A stretch of 41,003 nt of DNA from CAZXCQ01 sp964639275 (GTDB taxonomy: Bacteria; Desulfobacterota; DSM-4660; Desulfatiglandales; Desulfatiglandaceae): contig CAZXCQ010000010.1 of the NCBI GenBank assembly GCA_964639275.1, forward strand, positions 1-41,003, in the 5' to 3' direction. Below, piece by piece: positions 1 through 8,317 of this stretch. The notes beneath the pieces were generated by a model, which was not told the DNA's origin, made no database searches, and was given only the letters and a program-made list of their open reading frames with translations. The translations under genes were made by a program, and so were the position numbers. Each line of letters begins with the position of its first letter. Within the stretch, counting starts at the first letter, position 1.

Positions 1-413
1 AGCGAGCCCTTAGCCCATTGCCCGGGGAATGGCCGCGGGTCCCTTATGCTAACGGCAGATGAAATGGATTTCAAGCCGCTTTTTTCTTGACCCGGCAACC
101 TGTCATGTGGTAATTAAAACAAAGGATTTCGCTTCAAACCCAATGAAAAATAGTAGCCGTTCACGGGTTCATTAAGGTTCACGGGTTCAAGGTTACTTCT
201 CGTTCTCACGCACCTTTTTTTCCACTAGGTGTCTATGAGAGAAGTCCCGATTCTGTCAAGTCCGAACCGGAAACCTGGATTTTTTTGTTATCAGCCTGGT
301 AAAATCAGCATTTTGTCCCAACAACCTTGGGTTTGCTGAGCTGATTTGTCCCTAACCGTGAACCTCTGAACCCAGAACCTGAAACGCCTACGGAAAATAT
401 TATATCTTCCAGG

Positions 414-443
414 GAGGGTTTGCCAGGGCAGGCCCTCTTTTTT
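414..443 (+). terminator. Intrinsic terminator or attenuator upstream of EF-G
   Basis: Hairpin with arms 414-424 and 427-437 (GAGGGTTTGCC against GGCAGGCCCTC, two G-U wobbles; the innermost pair must open to allow a loop), followed directly by six T (438-443). It ends 58 nt before the EF-G start codon. It may end an upstream transcript, or act as an attenuator if the EF-G promoter lies further upstream. The rest of 1-501 has no gene; it holds copies of a CACGGGTTCAAGG-type repeat (about 161-195) and a degenerate repeat at 345-390 that recurs at 11979-12020. Confidence 0.6.
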
Positions 444-501
444 ATTGGGTCGTTTGAGCAGCAAATAAAATAGTGGCTGCAAGTGACACAGAGGTTTACA
501 G

Positions 502-2592
502 ATGATCGATCATATTGACAACTTGAGAAACATCGGGATCAGCGCACACATCGACTCGGGCAAGACCACCCTGACGGAGAGGATACTCTACTACACCAAA
601 CGGATCTCTGTCATCCACGAGGTCAAGGGGAAAGACGGGGTGGGGGCCACAATGGATTCTATGGACCTGGAAAAGGAAAGGGGGATCACCATCTCCTCTG
701 CGGCTACCCACTGCGAGTGGAAGGGTCACCGGATAAACATCATTGATACCCCCGGTCATGTGGACTTTACCATCGAAGTCGAGCGTGCCCTGAGGATCAT
801 GGACGGGGGTATATTGATACTCTGCGCGGTGGGAGGGGTTCAATCGCAGTCCATAACCGTAGACAGGCAAATGAACCGGTACAAAGTCCCTCGCATTGCC
901 TTTATCAACAAGTGTGACCGCTCTGGTGCAGACCCTTACAGGGTCGTGAAACAGCTCCGGCAGAAATTGAACCAGAATGCTGTCCTGATGCAGATCCCCA
1001 TCGGTCTGGAAGCAAGACTCTGCGGGATAGTAGACCTGGTAGCCATGAAGGCCTTCTATTTTGAAGGGCCGAACGGAGAGGAGATCAGGGAAGGGGAGAT
1101 CCCGTCCGAGATGATTGAGGAGGCCCGGGGAAAGAGGGAGGCGCTTTTGGATGCGGCCTCCATGTTTTCAGATGATTTGATGGAGGCCGTCCTGGAAGAC
1201 AGGGTTACGGAAGATCTGATTTATGAGGCGGTGAGAAAGGGCACATTATCGAGGGAACTGACGCCTGTGTTCCTGGGCTCGGCCTATAAGAATCTGGGTG
1301 TTCAGTCACTACTGGATGGTGTGAACCGATACCTCCCTGCGCCGACAGATGTCAGGAGCACGGCCCTTGACCTGGATCAGAACGGAAAAGAGGTGCACCT
1401 TGAGTGCAACCCGGACTCCCCGGTTGTGGCCCTGGCCTTTAAGCTGGAGGTCACCCCCTATGGGCAGTTGACCTATCTCAGGCTCTACCAGGGTTCGATT
1501 GGCAAAGGGGATGCCTTGTTTATAACGCGACAGAGGAAGAGGATCAAGGTGGGGAGGCTTATACGGATGCATGCAGACCAGATGGAGGATGTGACCCAGG
1601 CGCGTGCCGGAGATATTGTTGCCCTGTTTGGAGTTGATTGCTATTCGGGGGATACCTTTACGGATGGGCGTTTGAACTATAGCATGTCTTCGATGTTTGT
1701 GCCGGAACCGGTGATCTCGCTGACCATAACGCCGGCGGATAATAAATCCCAGGGCAATATGTCAAAGGCCTTGAATCGATTTACACGGGAAGATCCCACA
1801 TTTAGATCTCATGTGGATCAGGAATCGGGCGAAACCATCATATCCGGCATGGGGGAATTACACCTGGATGTCTATGTGGAGAGGATGAAACGGGAGTTTA
1901 ATGCCACCGTGAGCACGGGTTTCCCGCAGGTGGCATACCGGGAGGCCATAACCCGGGTGGCCCCCTTTGACTATACCCACAAGAAACAGACCGGGGGGGC
2001 CGGTCAGTTCGGCCGGGTGGCCGGGTTTATGGGACCCTCCGAGGGCGGGACCTACGAATTTGTCAACGCGGTAAAGGGCGGGGTGATACCCACGGAATTT
2101 ATCCCTGCCGTGGACAAGGGGTTTCAGTCCTGCCTGGCTGAAGGGCAATTGATCGGGTTTCCGGTCATCGGGATGAAGGTAACGGTCAATGACGGCAAGT
2201 CTCACAGCGTGGATTCCTCTGAGAGGGCCTTTAGCGCTGCTGCGGTGGGCGCCTTTAAACAGGCCTATATGAAGGCCGGCCCCGTTATTCTTGAACCCCT
2301 GATGAAGGTATCCGTAGAAGGGCCCTCTGAATTTCAGGGAAACGTGATGGCCTCCATCAATCAGAGAAGGGGAGTCATTACAAGCTCCACAGAGGATGGG
2401 GTCTTTACCACCATCGAGGCGGAGGTCCCGCTCAAAGAGATGTTTGGCTACGCGACCACCCTCAGGTCTCTCACGCAGGGCAAGGCAGAGTTTACCATGG
2501 AGTTTTCAAGATATGCCAGGGTCCCGGAGTCGATCGCCGAGGAGCTCAAATCACAAATCAGAAAAAGATCAAAGGGAGAAGGAAGATCATGA
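502..2592 (+). CDS. fusA: Elongation factor G-type translational GTPase
   Basis: Ribosomal translocase of the EF-G family, a cytosolic GTPase. At 696 residues it has full family length. The G domain shows HIDSGKTT (16-23), ERGITI (59-64), DTPGH (82-86) and NKCD (136-139), and domains II to V follow to the C-terminus. HIDSGKTT with Ser, where most bacterial EF-G proteins carry Ala, suggests the EF-G1 branch of spirochaetes, planctomycetes, deltaproteobacteria and mitochondria; that placement is by eye. The ATG is supported by GAGG seven bases upstream. It is not beside rpsL, rpsG or tuf, so the genome may hold another EF-G in the str operon. Its stop overlaps the start of the next gene (ATGA), so the two are probably translationally coupled. 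Confidence 0.93.
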   Translation: MIDHIDNLRNIGISAHIDSGKTTLTERILYYTKRISVIHEVKGKDGVGATMDSMDLEKERGITISSAATHCEWKGHRINIIDTPGHVDFTIEVERALRIMDGGILILCAVGGVQSQSITVDRQMNRYKVPRIAFINKCDRSGADPYRVVKQLRQKLNQNAVLMQIPIGLEARLCGIVDLVAMKAFYFEGPNGEEIREGEIPSEMIEEARGKREALLDAASMFSDDLMEAVLEDRVTEDLIYEAVRKGTLSRELTPVFLGSAYKNLGVQSLLDGVNRYLPAPTDVRSTALDLDQNGKEVHLECNPDSPVVALAFKLEVTPYGQLTYLRLYQGSIGKGDALFITRQRKRIKVGRLIRMHADQMEDVTQARAGDIVALFGVDCYSGDTFTDGRLNYSMSSMFVPEPVISLTITPADNKSQGNMSKALNRFTREDPTFRSHVDQESGETIISGMGELHLDVYVERMKREFNATVSTGFPQVAYREAITRVAPFDYTHKKQTGGAGQFGRVAGFMGPSEGGTYEFVNAVKGGVIPTEFIPAVDKGFQSCLAEGQLIGFPVIGMKVTVNDGKSHSVDSSERAFSAAAVGAFKQAYMKAGPVILEPLMKVSVEGPSEFQGNVMASINQRRGVITSSTEDGVFTTIEAEVPLKEMFGYATTLRSLTQGKAEFTMEFSRYARVPESIAEELKSQIRKRSKGEGRS

Positions 2593-3284
2593 AGGACTTT
2601 ATTGCGGCCAGTCCGCTGAGGATCCTTGAGAAGTCTTCAAGGAAGAGATTGGGGCCGGGAAACCTGGGTGTCCTGATTGCCAGGGCCGGGGTGGGAAAGA
2701 CGGCCTGCCTGATACATATCGCGTTTGATAAGATCTTCCGGCAAGAAAGGCTGGTTCACATCTCACTCGAAGAAGGCCCCGAAAAGGTCACCTCTTTCTA
2801 CGACGTCATCTACCGCGATCTGGTCAAGGCCTTTGGTTTTCCTGATGGTGACGAGTATCGGATGATGATTGATAGAAACCGGATGATCCTTGCCTATCTG
2901 AATCGGAGTTTTGAAATAGACCGTCTCCGGACCAACCTCAGAAATCTGACCGAAAACCTGGATTTCAGACCCAGTTCCCTGATTGTGGATGGCCTTGATT
3001 TTGAAGAGACCCACAGGGTTGTCTTTGAAGGGCTCCAGGGGATCGCCGGGGAGTTCGATTTGGAGATATGGCTCTCGGCCCTGTCTCACCGCCATATTAC
3101 CCGGACCAATGAAAGGGGCATCCCCTATCCATGTCATGAACTGGACGACCTCTTTGGCCTCATCATTCTGTTACAGCCCGAGCCCACAGGGGTCTTTCTG
3201 AGGCTCTTAAAGGACCATGATAACCCCACGATCTCAGATGCCAGCGTAAGACTCGACCCCAACACCTTTTTGGTTATGGACTGA
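2589..3284 (+). CDS. P-loop ATPase-like protein coupled to EF-G
   Basis: A 231-residue RecA/KaiC-like P-loop protein of unknown role. The Walker A segment is ARAGVGKT (31-38) and a probable Walker B is LIVDGLDF (131-138). In between, HISLEEGPEKV (57-67) resembles the strand and loop seen after Walker A in RecA-fold proteins. No signal peptide or membrane segment is visible, so it is probably cytosolic. It starts at an ATGA overlap with the EF-G gene, suggesting co-translation and perhaps a link to translation or stress. I do not recognise a named family; a function beyond nucleotide binding would be a guess. Confidence 0.8.
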   Translation: MKDFIAASPLRILEKSSRKRLGPGNLGVLIARAGVGKTACLIHIAFDKIFRQERLVHISLEEGPEKVTSFYDVIYRDLVKAFGFPDGDEYRMMIDRNRMILAYLNRSFEIDRLRTNLRNLTENLDFRPSSLIVDGLDFEETHRVVFEGLQGIAGEFDLEIWLSALSHRHITRTNERGIPYPCHELDDLFGLIILLQPEPTGVFLRLLKDHDNPTISDASVRLDPNTFLVMD

Positions 3285-3344
3285 GTCTAGCCGCTTGCAG
3301 GTCATATCACCGGCATAGTATTCGTGGCTGCCAGAAAGACTTCA

Positions 3345-3420
3345 TAATTCTAAATTTCTTGTTCGATATTCTGCGGTTCTATCCTCACCCTTCGAGAATG
3401 AGTTGTCTGCCTCGGCAGGC
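3345..3420. repeat. Dispersed repeat fragment (TATTCTGCGG type)
   Basis: The stretch 3359-3378 (TTGTTCGATATTCTGCGGTT) recurs at 7695-7713. A short hairpin, TGCCTCGGCAGGCA, follows at 3410-3423. The gap 3285-3904 holds no convincing gene; the open frame over 3403-3816 runs through repeat sequence. Confidence 0.5.
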
Positions 3421-3589
3421 AGGGAAGCTCTAAAACCCGAAACCTGTCGAAGATTCCGGCTCTCTGAGCGGGGGAAACCTAACCGCACAGGTCAAACGAA
3501 TTCAGGACCGGCTAATGTGTTGTCTCAAAAGTTCTGTCAACGATTTTGGCAATATGTTCTCTTTTTGGAAGGACAAACCCACTGTACTA

Positions 3590-3791
3590 AATCCCAATAC
3601 CCAAATCTCAATTTTCAAACAATGTACAAATCCCAATTTTCGAAATTCAAAACAAAAACACTATCTTCGTTCGAACTTGAGGCTCTTGACAAGGGGTTCG
3701 GCGCCGGTTCTTCATGTTTTTCCGTTTTGGTCATTGTTATTTGGAATTTGAGATTTGTTTGGAATTTGATGATTGGAATTTCGGATTTCCG
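3590..3791. repeat. A/T-rich inverted dispersed repeat (TTTGGAATTT type)
   Basis: The left part (3590-3660) is made of AAATCTCAATTTTC and AATCCCAATTT words. The right part (3735-3791) is made of the complementary words TTTGGAATTTGAG and TTGGAATTT. The two parts form imperfect inverted arms around a roughly 75-nt centre. This kind of low-complexity inverted repeat is typical of noncoding spacers. No function is visible. Confidence 0.55.
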
Positions 3792-3904
3792 CGTCTCTTG
3801 GAAATGGGTCAAATAGGGATCATTTTTCCCAAATGTCAAATTGCCATTTTTAGGGACAAAATTTATGAGACGCGGTACTAAAGTGGCCAACATGTTGAAA
3901 GATA

Positions 3905-5203
3905 ATGGAAAAATCCGTGCAGCCTGAAAAGCCATCTCCTTTACTCGGGGTAATCCTGAGCCGCCGGATGCTGGTGGCCCTTCTCATGGGCTTTTCGTGC
4001 GGGCTGCCCCTCCTTCTGACCATCACCGTATTGCAGGCCTGGATGAAAGAGGAGGGGGTGGATCTGACCCTCATCGGGATGATGGCCCTGGTGGGTATTC
4101 CTTACACCGTCAAGTTTCTGTGGGCCCCCTTTCTGGATCGTTTTACCCTCCCATTTCTGGGGCGGAGAAGGGGATGGCTCCTGGTGGCCCAGGTGGCCTT
4201 GATCTTTTCAATTGCCGGAATGGGTTTGACCGATCCGGGGGATAATCCCTGGGGAGTGGCCTTTGCCGCATTTCTCGTGACCTTTTTTAGCGCCTCACAG
4301 GATATTGTGGTGGATGCCTACAGGCGGGAAGACCTCACTGACGAGGAGCTGGGGCTGGGTTCCTCACTCTATATCAACGGATACCGGGTGGGGATGCTGC
4401 TGGCATCAGGGGGTGGGCTGATCATGGCGGATCATCTCCCCTTTTCCGCGGTTTACCTCATCATGGCGGCGTGCATGCTGCCGGGTGTTATCACCACACT
4501 CCTGGCACGCGAGCCCGAGGCTGCCTTCGGGACCCCACGGAACATGAAGGAGGCGGTTTTTGAACCCCTGGTGGAATACTTCAGGCGGCGGGGCGCGCTG
4601 TGGATCCTGGCATTTATTCTCTTTTATAAGATTGGTGACACCATGGCGAGCTCCATGACGATCCCCTTTTATCTGGATATCGGGTTTTCAAAGACCGAGA
4701 TCGGCGCGGTGGTAAAACTTTTTGGGTTCTGGGCCACCGTGGCAGGGAGCCTGATCGGCGGGGTCATCATGATCCGTCTGGGGATCAACCGCTCCCTCTG
4801 GGTCTTTGGATTTCTCCAGGCAATATCCACGGCATGTTTTGCGCTCCTTGCCAGGATTGGCCACAGCATTCCCGCCCTCTCCGGTGTGATCGCCTTTGAG
4901 AATCTGAGCGGCGGCATGGGCACCGCCGCATATGTAGCCTTTATGGCGAGCATTACCAACAAACGATTTACCGCCACCCAGTATGCACTTCTCACCAGCC
5001 TGATGGGTGTCCCCCGGGTTCTGGCCTCTGCCCCCACCGGCCTTCTGGCCAAAAATCTGGGCTGGGGGAGTTTCTTCCTGGTATGCACCGTTGTTGCCAT
5101 ACCGGGGATGCTGCTTCTCCTAAAGTTTGCCCCGTGGACCCCCTCTCCTGACCCTAGCGAGTGGTCAGTGGACAGTGATCAGGGGTCAGTGACGACCGAA
5201 TGA
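3905..5203 (+). CDS. ampG: AmpG-like MFS permease
   Basis: Inner-membrane major facilitator protein of the AmpG type, which imports anhydro-muropeptides for cell-wall recycling. At 432 residues it shows about 12 hydrophobic segments and AmpG hallmarks near the N-terminus: a GFSCGLP-type first helix, KFLWAPFLDR, GRRRGW and FFSASQDIVVDAYR. The assignment rests on these; substrate specificity within the AmpG group can vary. It appears monocistronic, 620 bp after the previous gene. The last 15 or so codons (from about 5157) lie in a CAGTGGTCAGTGG-type dispersed repeat, so the native C-terminus seems to have been replaced or extended. Confidence 0.85.
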   Translation: MEKSVQPEKPSPLLGVILSRRMLVALLMGFSCGLPLLLTITVLQAWMKEEGVDLTLIGMMALVGIPYTVKFLWAPFLDRFTLPFLGRRRGWLLVAQVALIFSIAGMGLTDPGDNPWGVAFAAFLVTFFSASQDIVVDAYRREDLTDEELGLGSSLYINGYRVGMLLASGGGLIMADHLPFSAVYLIMAACMLPGVITTLLAREPEAAFGTPRNMKEAVFEPLVEYFRRRGALWILAFILFYKIGDTMASSMTIPFYLDIGFSKTEIGAVVKLFGFWATVAGSLIGGVIMIRLGINRSLWVFGFLQAISTACFALLARIGHSIPALSGVIAFENLSGGMGTAAYVAFMASITNKRFTATQYALLTSLMGVPRVLASAPTGLLAKNLGWGSFFLVCTVVAIPGMLLLLKFAPWTPSPDPSEWSVDSDQGSVTTE

Positions 5204-5280
5204 TCCCGATTACATTGGGAAATGACGGCGAAGCCCCCTGCTCCCTGCCCCCTGACCACTGCCCCCTGCCCACTGAGCAG
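5157..5280. repeat. Dispersed GTCAGTGG / CCCCTGACCACTG repeat
   Basis: Words such as GTGGTCAGTGGACAGTGATC (5160-5179) are answered by complementary words (CCCTGACCACTGCCCCCTGC, 5250-5269), giving an imperfect inverted repeat. Its left part is read as the end of the AmpG-like protein. Related GACAGGGGAC words occur inside the CDS at 21887-23185. The rest of the gap to 5476 holds a TTGACA at 5294-5299 without a good -10 partner. Confidence 0.55.
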
Positions 5281-5476
5281 ATAACGAATAGTCCTTGACA
5301 ACTACCCCATATTGTGAAAATTGTAGCAGTGCTTTTATTTAGCTTTTCCATAGTCTTAAAACGGACAGATGAAACAGACAAAAGGTTCCAAATATGGTGC
5401 ATGCCCCAGCGGATTGAACGATTCGATCACGGACCGTGTCAGCTCATCCGTTGGATGATCTCTTGGAGCAAAGAAA

Positions 5477-6100
5477 ATGGGCAAAAGAAATCCAGAAGAG
5501 AAAAACGTCACCTGGTTTGACGGTTACCTCACCCATGAAGAGCGCGAAAAACTCCACGGGCATAAAGGTGCGGTGATTTGGTTTACCGGTTTATCCGCCT
5601 CCGGGAAATCAACCATTGCGCACCACCTTGAAAGACAGCTTTACGAGATGGGTTGCTCCACCTATGTGTTTGATGGTGATAATGTCCGGCACGGTCTCTG
5701 TGGAGACCTCGGTTTTTCGCCGGATGACCGCGGAGAGAACATCCGTCGTATCGCCGAGATGACCAACCTTTATGTGGATGCCGGGATCATTGCCATCACC
5801 GCCTTTATCTCCCCCTACCGGAGGGACAGGGAGAGGGTGCGCAACCTGGTCGGGGAGGATCGGTATATGGAGATCTATGTTGAGTGCCCCCCTGAGGTCT
5901 GTGCGGCTCGTGACCAAAAAGGGCTTTATGAAAAGGCAAAGGCGGGAATAATCAAAGAGTTTACCGGTATTTCCGCCCCCTATGAACCGCCTGAGAATCC
6001 CGCCCTGATTATCCGTTCAGACGAAGAGGGTGCCGTCGAAGCGGCTCAACGGGTCCTGACCTTGATAAAAGAACGCCAAATAATCAACCCGCAGCCCTGA
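5477..6100 (+). CDS. cysC: Adenylylsulfate (APS) kinase
   Basis: Phosphorylates APS with ATP to give PAPS, the activated sulfate donor. At 207 residues it is normal length for a stand-alone CysC. It has the P-loop GLSASGKS (38-45), the substrate segment DGDNVRHGL (66-74), RRDRERVR after the ISPYRR turn, and the family signature from KGLYEKAKAG to the APYEPPENP segment. No sulfurylase domain is fused. There is no sulfate assimilation neighbour, so PAPS may serve sulfation, for example of polysaccharide, but the window shows no sulfotransferase. The ATG is chosen because the domain homology begins soon after it. Confidence 0.93.
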   Translation: MGKRNPEEKNVTWFDGYLTHEEREKLHGHKGAVIWFTGLSASGKSTIAHHLERQLYEMGCSTYVFDGDNVRHGLCGDLGFSPDDRGENIRRIAEMTNLYVDAGIIAITAFISPYRRDRERVRNLVGEDRYMEIYVECPPEVCAARDQKGLYEKAKAGIIKEFTGISAPYEPPENPALIIRSDEEGAVEAAQRVLTLIKERQIINPQP

Positions 6101-6107
6101 AATTCTA

Positions 6108-6212
6108 TGCGCAATCCCAAATCCCTGCCCCGGGGAATTCTGTCATTTCTGTTCCCTCTGAGCGAGGCCTATTTCACCGGGGCAAAATCCGCAATCCGCA
6201 TTCCAAAATCGT
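6108..6212. repeat. Palindromic dispersed repeat, copy 0
   Basis: Begins with AATCCCAAATCCCTGCCCCG, ends with TTTCACCGGGGCAAAATCC and CCAAAATCG. The same order of words (AATCCCTGCCCTG, TTTAACCGGGGC, CAATCCAAAATCC) makes up the insertion in the broken gene at 17984-18309. It lies between cysC and the small secreted-protein gene. Confidence 0.5.
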
Positions 6213-6228
6213 CTAAGGAGGTCAAGCC

Positions 6229-6609
6229 ATGGTCCGAAAGAGATGCACGCTTCTCTCCCTGTTGTTTCTGATTTTGGTGCTTCCATCCCCCGCTTTCACT
6301 TCCAGAGAGATAAGACTTCCCTCCGAAGTCATGGAGGCATCCCCGGTCTTTAAAGGCCCTTCTGATTTACTCAGCGGCATCCACTATCTATTGGTCCATC
6401 ACGCAAACAGCGCGGATCGGGAACAATTTTCAAAATGGCTCAAGGCCCACAGCGGGAACGAGGTCAAATTTGTGGTTGAGAAGAGGGAATACAAGGGGGT
6501 TTTGTGCCGGCTGGCCAACTGTTTTGGCAGGGGGCTTCTGATATATCGGAGCGATGTCACCGCCAGGAAAAGGGACATTATCGAGCTGATCCTGCCCGTT
6601 TCCCCATAA
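6229..6609 (+). CDS. Small secreted protein of unknown function
   Basis: A 126-residue protein with an N-terminal signal peptide (MVRKRC, then the hydrophobic LLSLLFLILVLPSPAF, likely cleavage near residue 24). The mature part is about 100 residues with two cysteines (about 92 and 98) that could form a disulfide. TAAGGAGG 8-15 nt upstream is a strong ribosome binding site and fixes the ATG. I do not recognise the family. It stands alone between repeat-rich spacers. Confidence 0.7.
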   Translation: MVRKRCTLLSLLFLILVLPSPAFTSREIRLPSEVMEASPVFKGPSDLLSGIHYLLVHHANSADREQFSKWLKAHSGNEVKFVVEKREYKGVLCRLANCFGRGLLIYRSDVTARKRDIIELILPVSP

Positions 6610-6662
6610 TCCAAATATCCCGGCCCCATGACGGGCATCCAGCATCCAACCCTACTTTTTTC

Positions 6663-6691
6663 TTGACAAAAAATTTTGTTCAATATATGAA
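6663..6691 (+). promoter_or_regulatory. Sigma-70-like promoter
   Basis: A perfect -35 (TTGACA, 6663-6668), a 17-nt spacer and a -10-like TATGAA (6686-6691) in an A/T-rich context. The nearest downstream gene is the MarR-type regulator at 7021, which would then have a leader of about 320 nt made largely of palindromic repeats. The distance makes the link uncertain. Confidence 0.5.
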
Positions 6692-6728
6692 TCTTGTTCA
6701 AATCTGAACACCCAAAATGAAAATTTTG

Positions 6729-6985
6729 ACAGGATTAACCCCGTTAAATAGCCAACATTAGTTGGATCGAACGGGGCACCGCACAGCGGCATCTTCGACA
6801 GGCAGGATACACATGATCTATTTTTGCCTTTCCTGATTAAAGGCAAAAAAGATCCATTAGATCCTGCACGCCCCGCTTGCCCAGTTAAATCCGATGTGGC
6901 CTTTATTTAACTGGGGTAGCCCCGGCAGATTTATCTGCCGTTAGTTTGGCAGATGGTACTGGGGTCAATCCTGTCCAATAAAAGC
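6729..6985. repeat. Palindromic dispersed repeat, copy 1 (composite)
   Basis: Starts with GACAGGATTAACCCCGTTAAA (6729-6749), contains a perfect 11-bp hairpin CCCAGTTAAAT (6880-6890) / ATTTAACTGGG (6905-6915), and ends with GGTACTGGGGTCAATCCTGTCC. A separate near-palindrome of 66 nt (6802-6867, outer arms GCAGGAT / ATCCTGC, inner arms TTTTTGCCTTT / AAAGGCAAAAA) sits inside it. The right end matches the sequence at about 10028-10050 almost word for word. It fills most of the gap 6610-7020. Confidence 0.7.
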
Positions 6986-7020
6986 TATTCAGTGATTGTA
7001 TTCAAGGGGCAAAAAGCCTT

Positions 7021-7581
7021 ATGGAACTCTCCGAAAAGGATTTCCATATCCTGGATGCCTTAGATACCCAGGAAATCACCACCCAGCGAGCCCTGGCCAA
7101 ACATGCGGGTGTAAGCCTTGGGCAGGTCAATTACGTCCTGAAAAGCTTCCTGGAAAAGGGGCTTGTCAAGATCGGAAGTTTCCGCAAGAATCCCCACAAA
7201 ATCAGCTATGCCTATCACTTGACCCCAAAGGGCCTTGAGGCCAAGTCTGCGCTGGCGGTCAAGTTTGTGCTGTCAAAGCTCAAGGAATACCAAAGCCTTC
7301 GTCAGAGACTGGCAGCAAGATTGGCAGCTATTGGAGACGGCTGCCCCATGCGGATCGTTTTTGTGGGGCCTGCGATTATCGGGGGACTCCTGGATTCCAT
7401 AATCCAGGAGGAAGATTTGGGGCTCGTATTTGTGGGTCAATGCCGTAACTGGAAAGATCTGATTGATTTTGACCCGGGTTCCTTTGATATGGCGCTCCTT
7501 TTTGAGGGGAACTCTGGGGGACGAAAAAAAATCAGTGAGGCGACCGGAATTCCACAAAAGAAACTGGTGCCTTTTTGGTGA
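7021..7581 (+). CDS. EPS-associated MarR-family regulator with C-terminal extension
   Basis: A DNA-binding protein whose first 90 residues match the EPS-associated MarR-type winged helix: LSEKDFHILDAL, the recognition region RALAKHAGVSLGQVNYVLKS, and the wing up to YAYHLTPKG. Members of this family usually sit in exopolysaccharide loci. From about residue 115 there is an added segment (MRIVFVGPAIIGGLLDSII and on to the C-terminus) with alternating strands and helices; it could be a small Rossmann-like sensing domain, but that is a guess. At 186 residues it is longer than the plain regulator. The polysaccharide operon begins about 16 kb downstream, separated by TA genes and repeats. Confidence 0.8.
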   Translation: MELSEKDFHILDALDTQEITTQRALAKHAGVSLGQVNYVLKSFLEKGLVKIGSFRKNPHKISYAYHLTPKGLEAKSALAVKFVLSKLKEYQSLRQRLAARLAAIGDGCPMRIVFVGPAIIGGLLDSIIQEEDLGLVFVGQCRNWKDLIDFDPGSFDMALLFEGNSGGRKKISEATGIPQKKLVPFW

Positions 7582-7628
7582 TTTGGGGCCCCGTACCGTG
7601 GCCCCCGATGTTGCAGCTAAACTAATAT

Positions 7629-7715
7629 GAATATCGAATACTGAACAAGGAACCGCAGAATAACCAAGGGATCACTTCGACATTCGATATTCCTTGTTCG
7701 ATATTCTGCGGTTTT
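7629..7715. repeat. Inverted dispersed repeat (AACCGCAGAATA / TATTCTGCGGTT)
   Basis: Perfect 12-bp arms at 7651-7662 and 7702-7713, with neighbouring words CTGAACAAGG and CCTTGTTC also in inverse orientation. A partial copy lies at 3359-3378. No coding signal in 7582-7861. Confidence 0.65.
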
Positions 7716-7861
7716 CGGTAGTCGGTCAGACGATTTCATAGTAAACTCACCTATATATGTCAACTCTTCAGGTGTAACTGAAGGGGCGGAGCTGTGTCTG
7801 GGGCAGCTGGGGGTAGAATGCAGGCCGGGGATCAAAAGGCGAGCGTTGAGGTAATGTCACA

Positions 7862-8317
7862 ATGACGGAAAGTGCTTCAACGCCCTTGCTTTCGCACATG
7901 AAAAGGTCACTGACAGAAGATCAGAAACAAATTGTCTTGAAGTCGATATCATCTTACTTGCTTAGCCATCACCAGGATGTAGTCGCTGCCTATGTGTTTG
8001 GGTCCTTCGTCACCGAAGACGCTTTCTCCGATATAGACATCGGGGTGTTGGTCAAAAAAGATGTCGCAAAGACAGTGGATTTTGAGATTACCCTGGAAGG
8101 CAAGCTCGAGGCAGCTATCAGTATTCCCATAGATGTGAGGTTGCTTAACCATGCACCCCTGGCGTTTTGCCAGAATATTTTCCGCTCCGCCCGGGTGATA
8201 CTTGACAGAGATGCCAATTTTCGATCGGACTTTGAGGGCCAGGTGCTGAAGCAGTACTTTGACTTTTCTCGCTTTCGACGCCGCTATCTTGCTGAGGTTA
8301 CCCATGCCCCAATTTAA
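7862..8317 (+). CDS. mntA: MntA-like nucleotidyltransferase antitoxin (pair 1)
   Basis: A minimal nucleotidyltransferase of the MntA type; studied members silence HepT by adding AMP to the Tyr of its RX4HXY motif. The catalytic signature is GSFVTEDAFSDID (47-59), with G47-S48 and D57, D59; the spacing between GS and DxD is two residues shorter than in pair 2. A third acidic strand is IPIDVRLLN. The C-terminal YFDFSRFRRRYLAE resembles the YFDFSRMENSILEE of the second MntA here. The next gene starts inside its end (14-nt overlap), as usual for these pairs. Confidence 0.85.
   Translation: MTESASTPLLSHMKRSLTEDQKQIVLKSISSYLLSHHQDVVAAYVFGSFVTEDAFSDIDIGVLVKKDVAKTVDFEITLEGKLEAAISIPIDVRLLNHAPLAFCQNIFRSARVILDRDANFRSDFEGQVLKQYFDFSRFRRRYLAEVTHAPI

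Noticed and set aside
87..116. Promoter for EF-G (TTGACC with TAATTA, 18-nt spacer)
   Set aside because: The -10 match is poor and a terminator stands between it and the gene.
3403..3816. A 137-residue protein
   Set aside because: It translates A/T-rich inverted repeats, has no ribosome binding site and no domain-like pattern.
6815..6854. Intrinsic terminator
   Set aside because: The hairpin has T on the 5' side and A on the 3' side on both strands, so no U-run would follow the stem.
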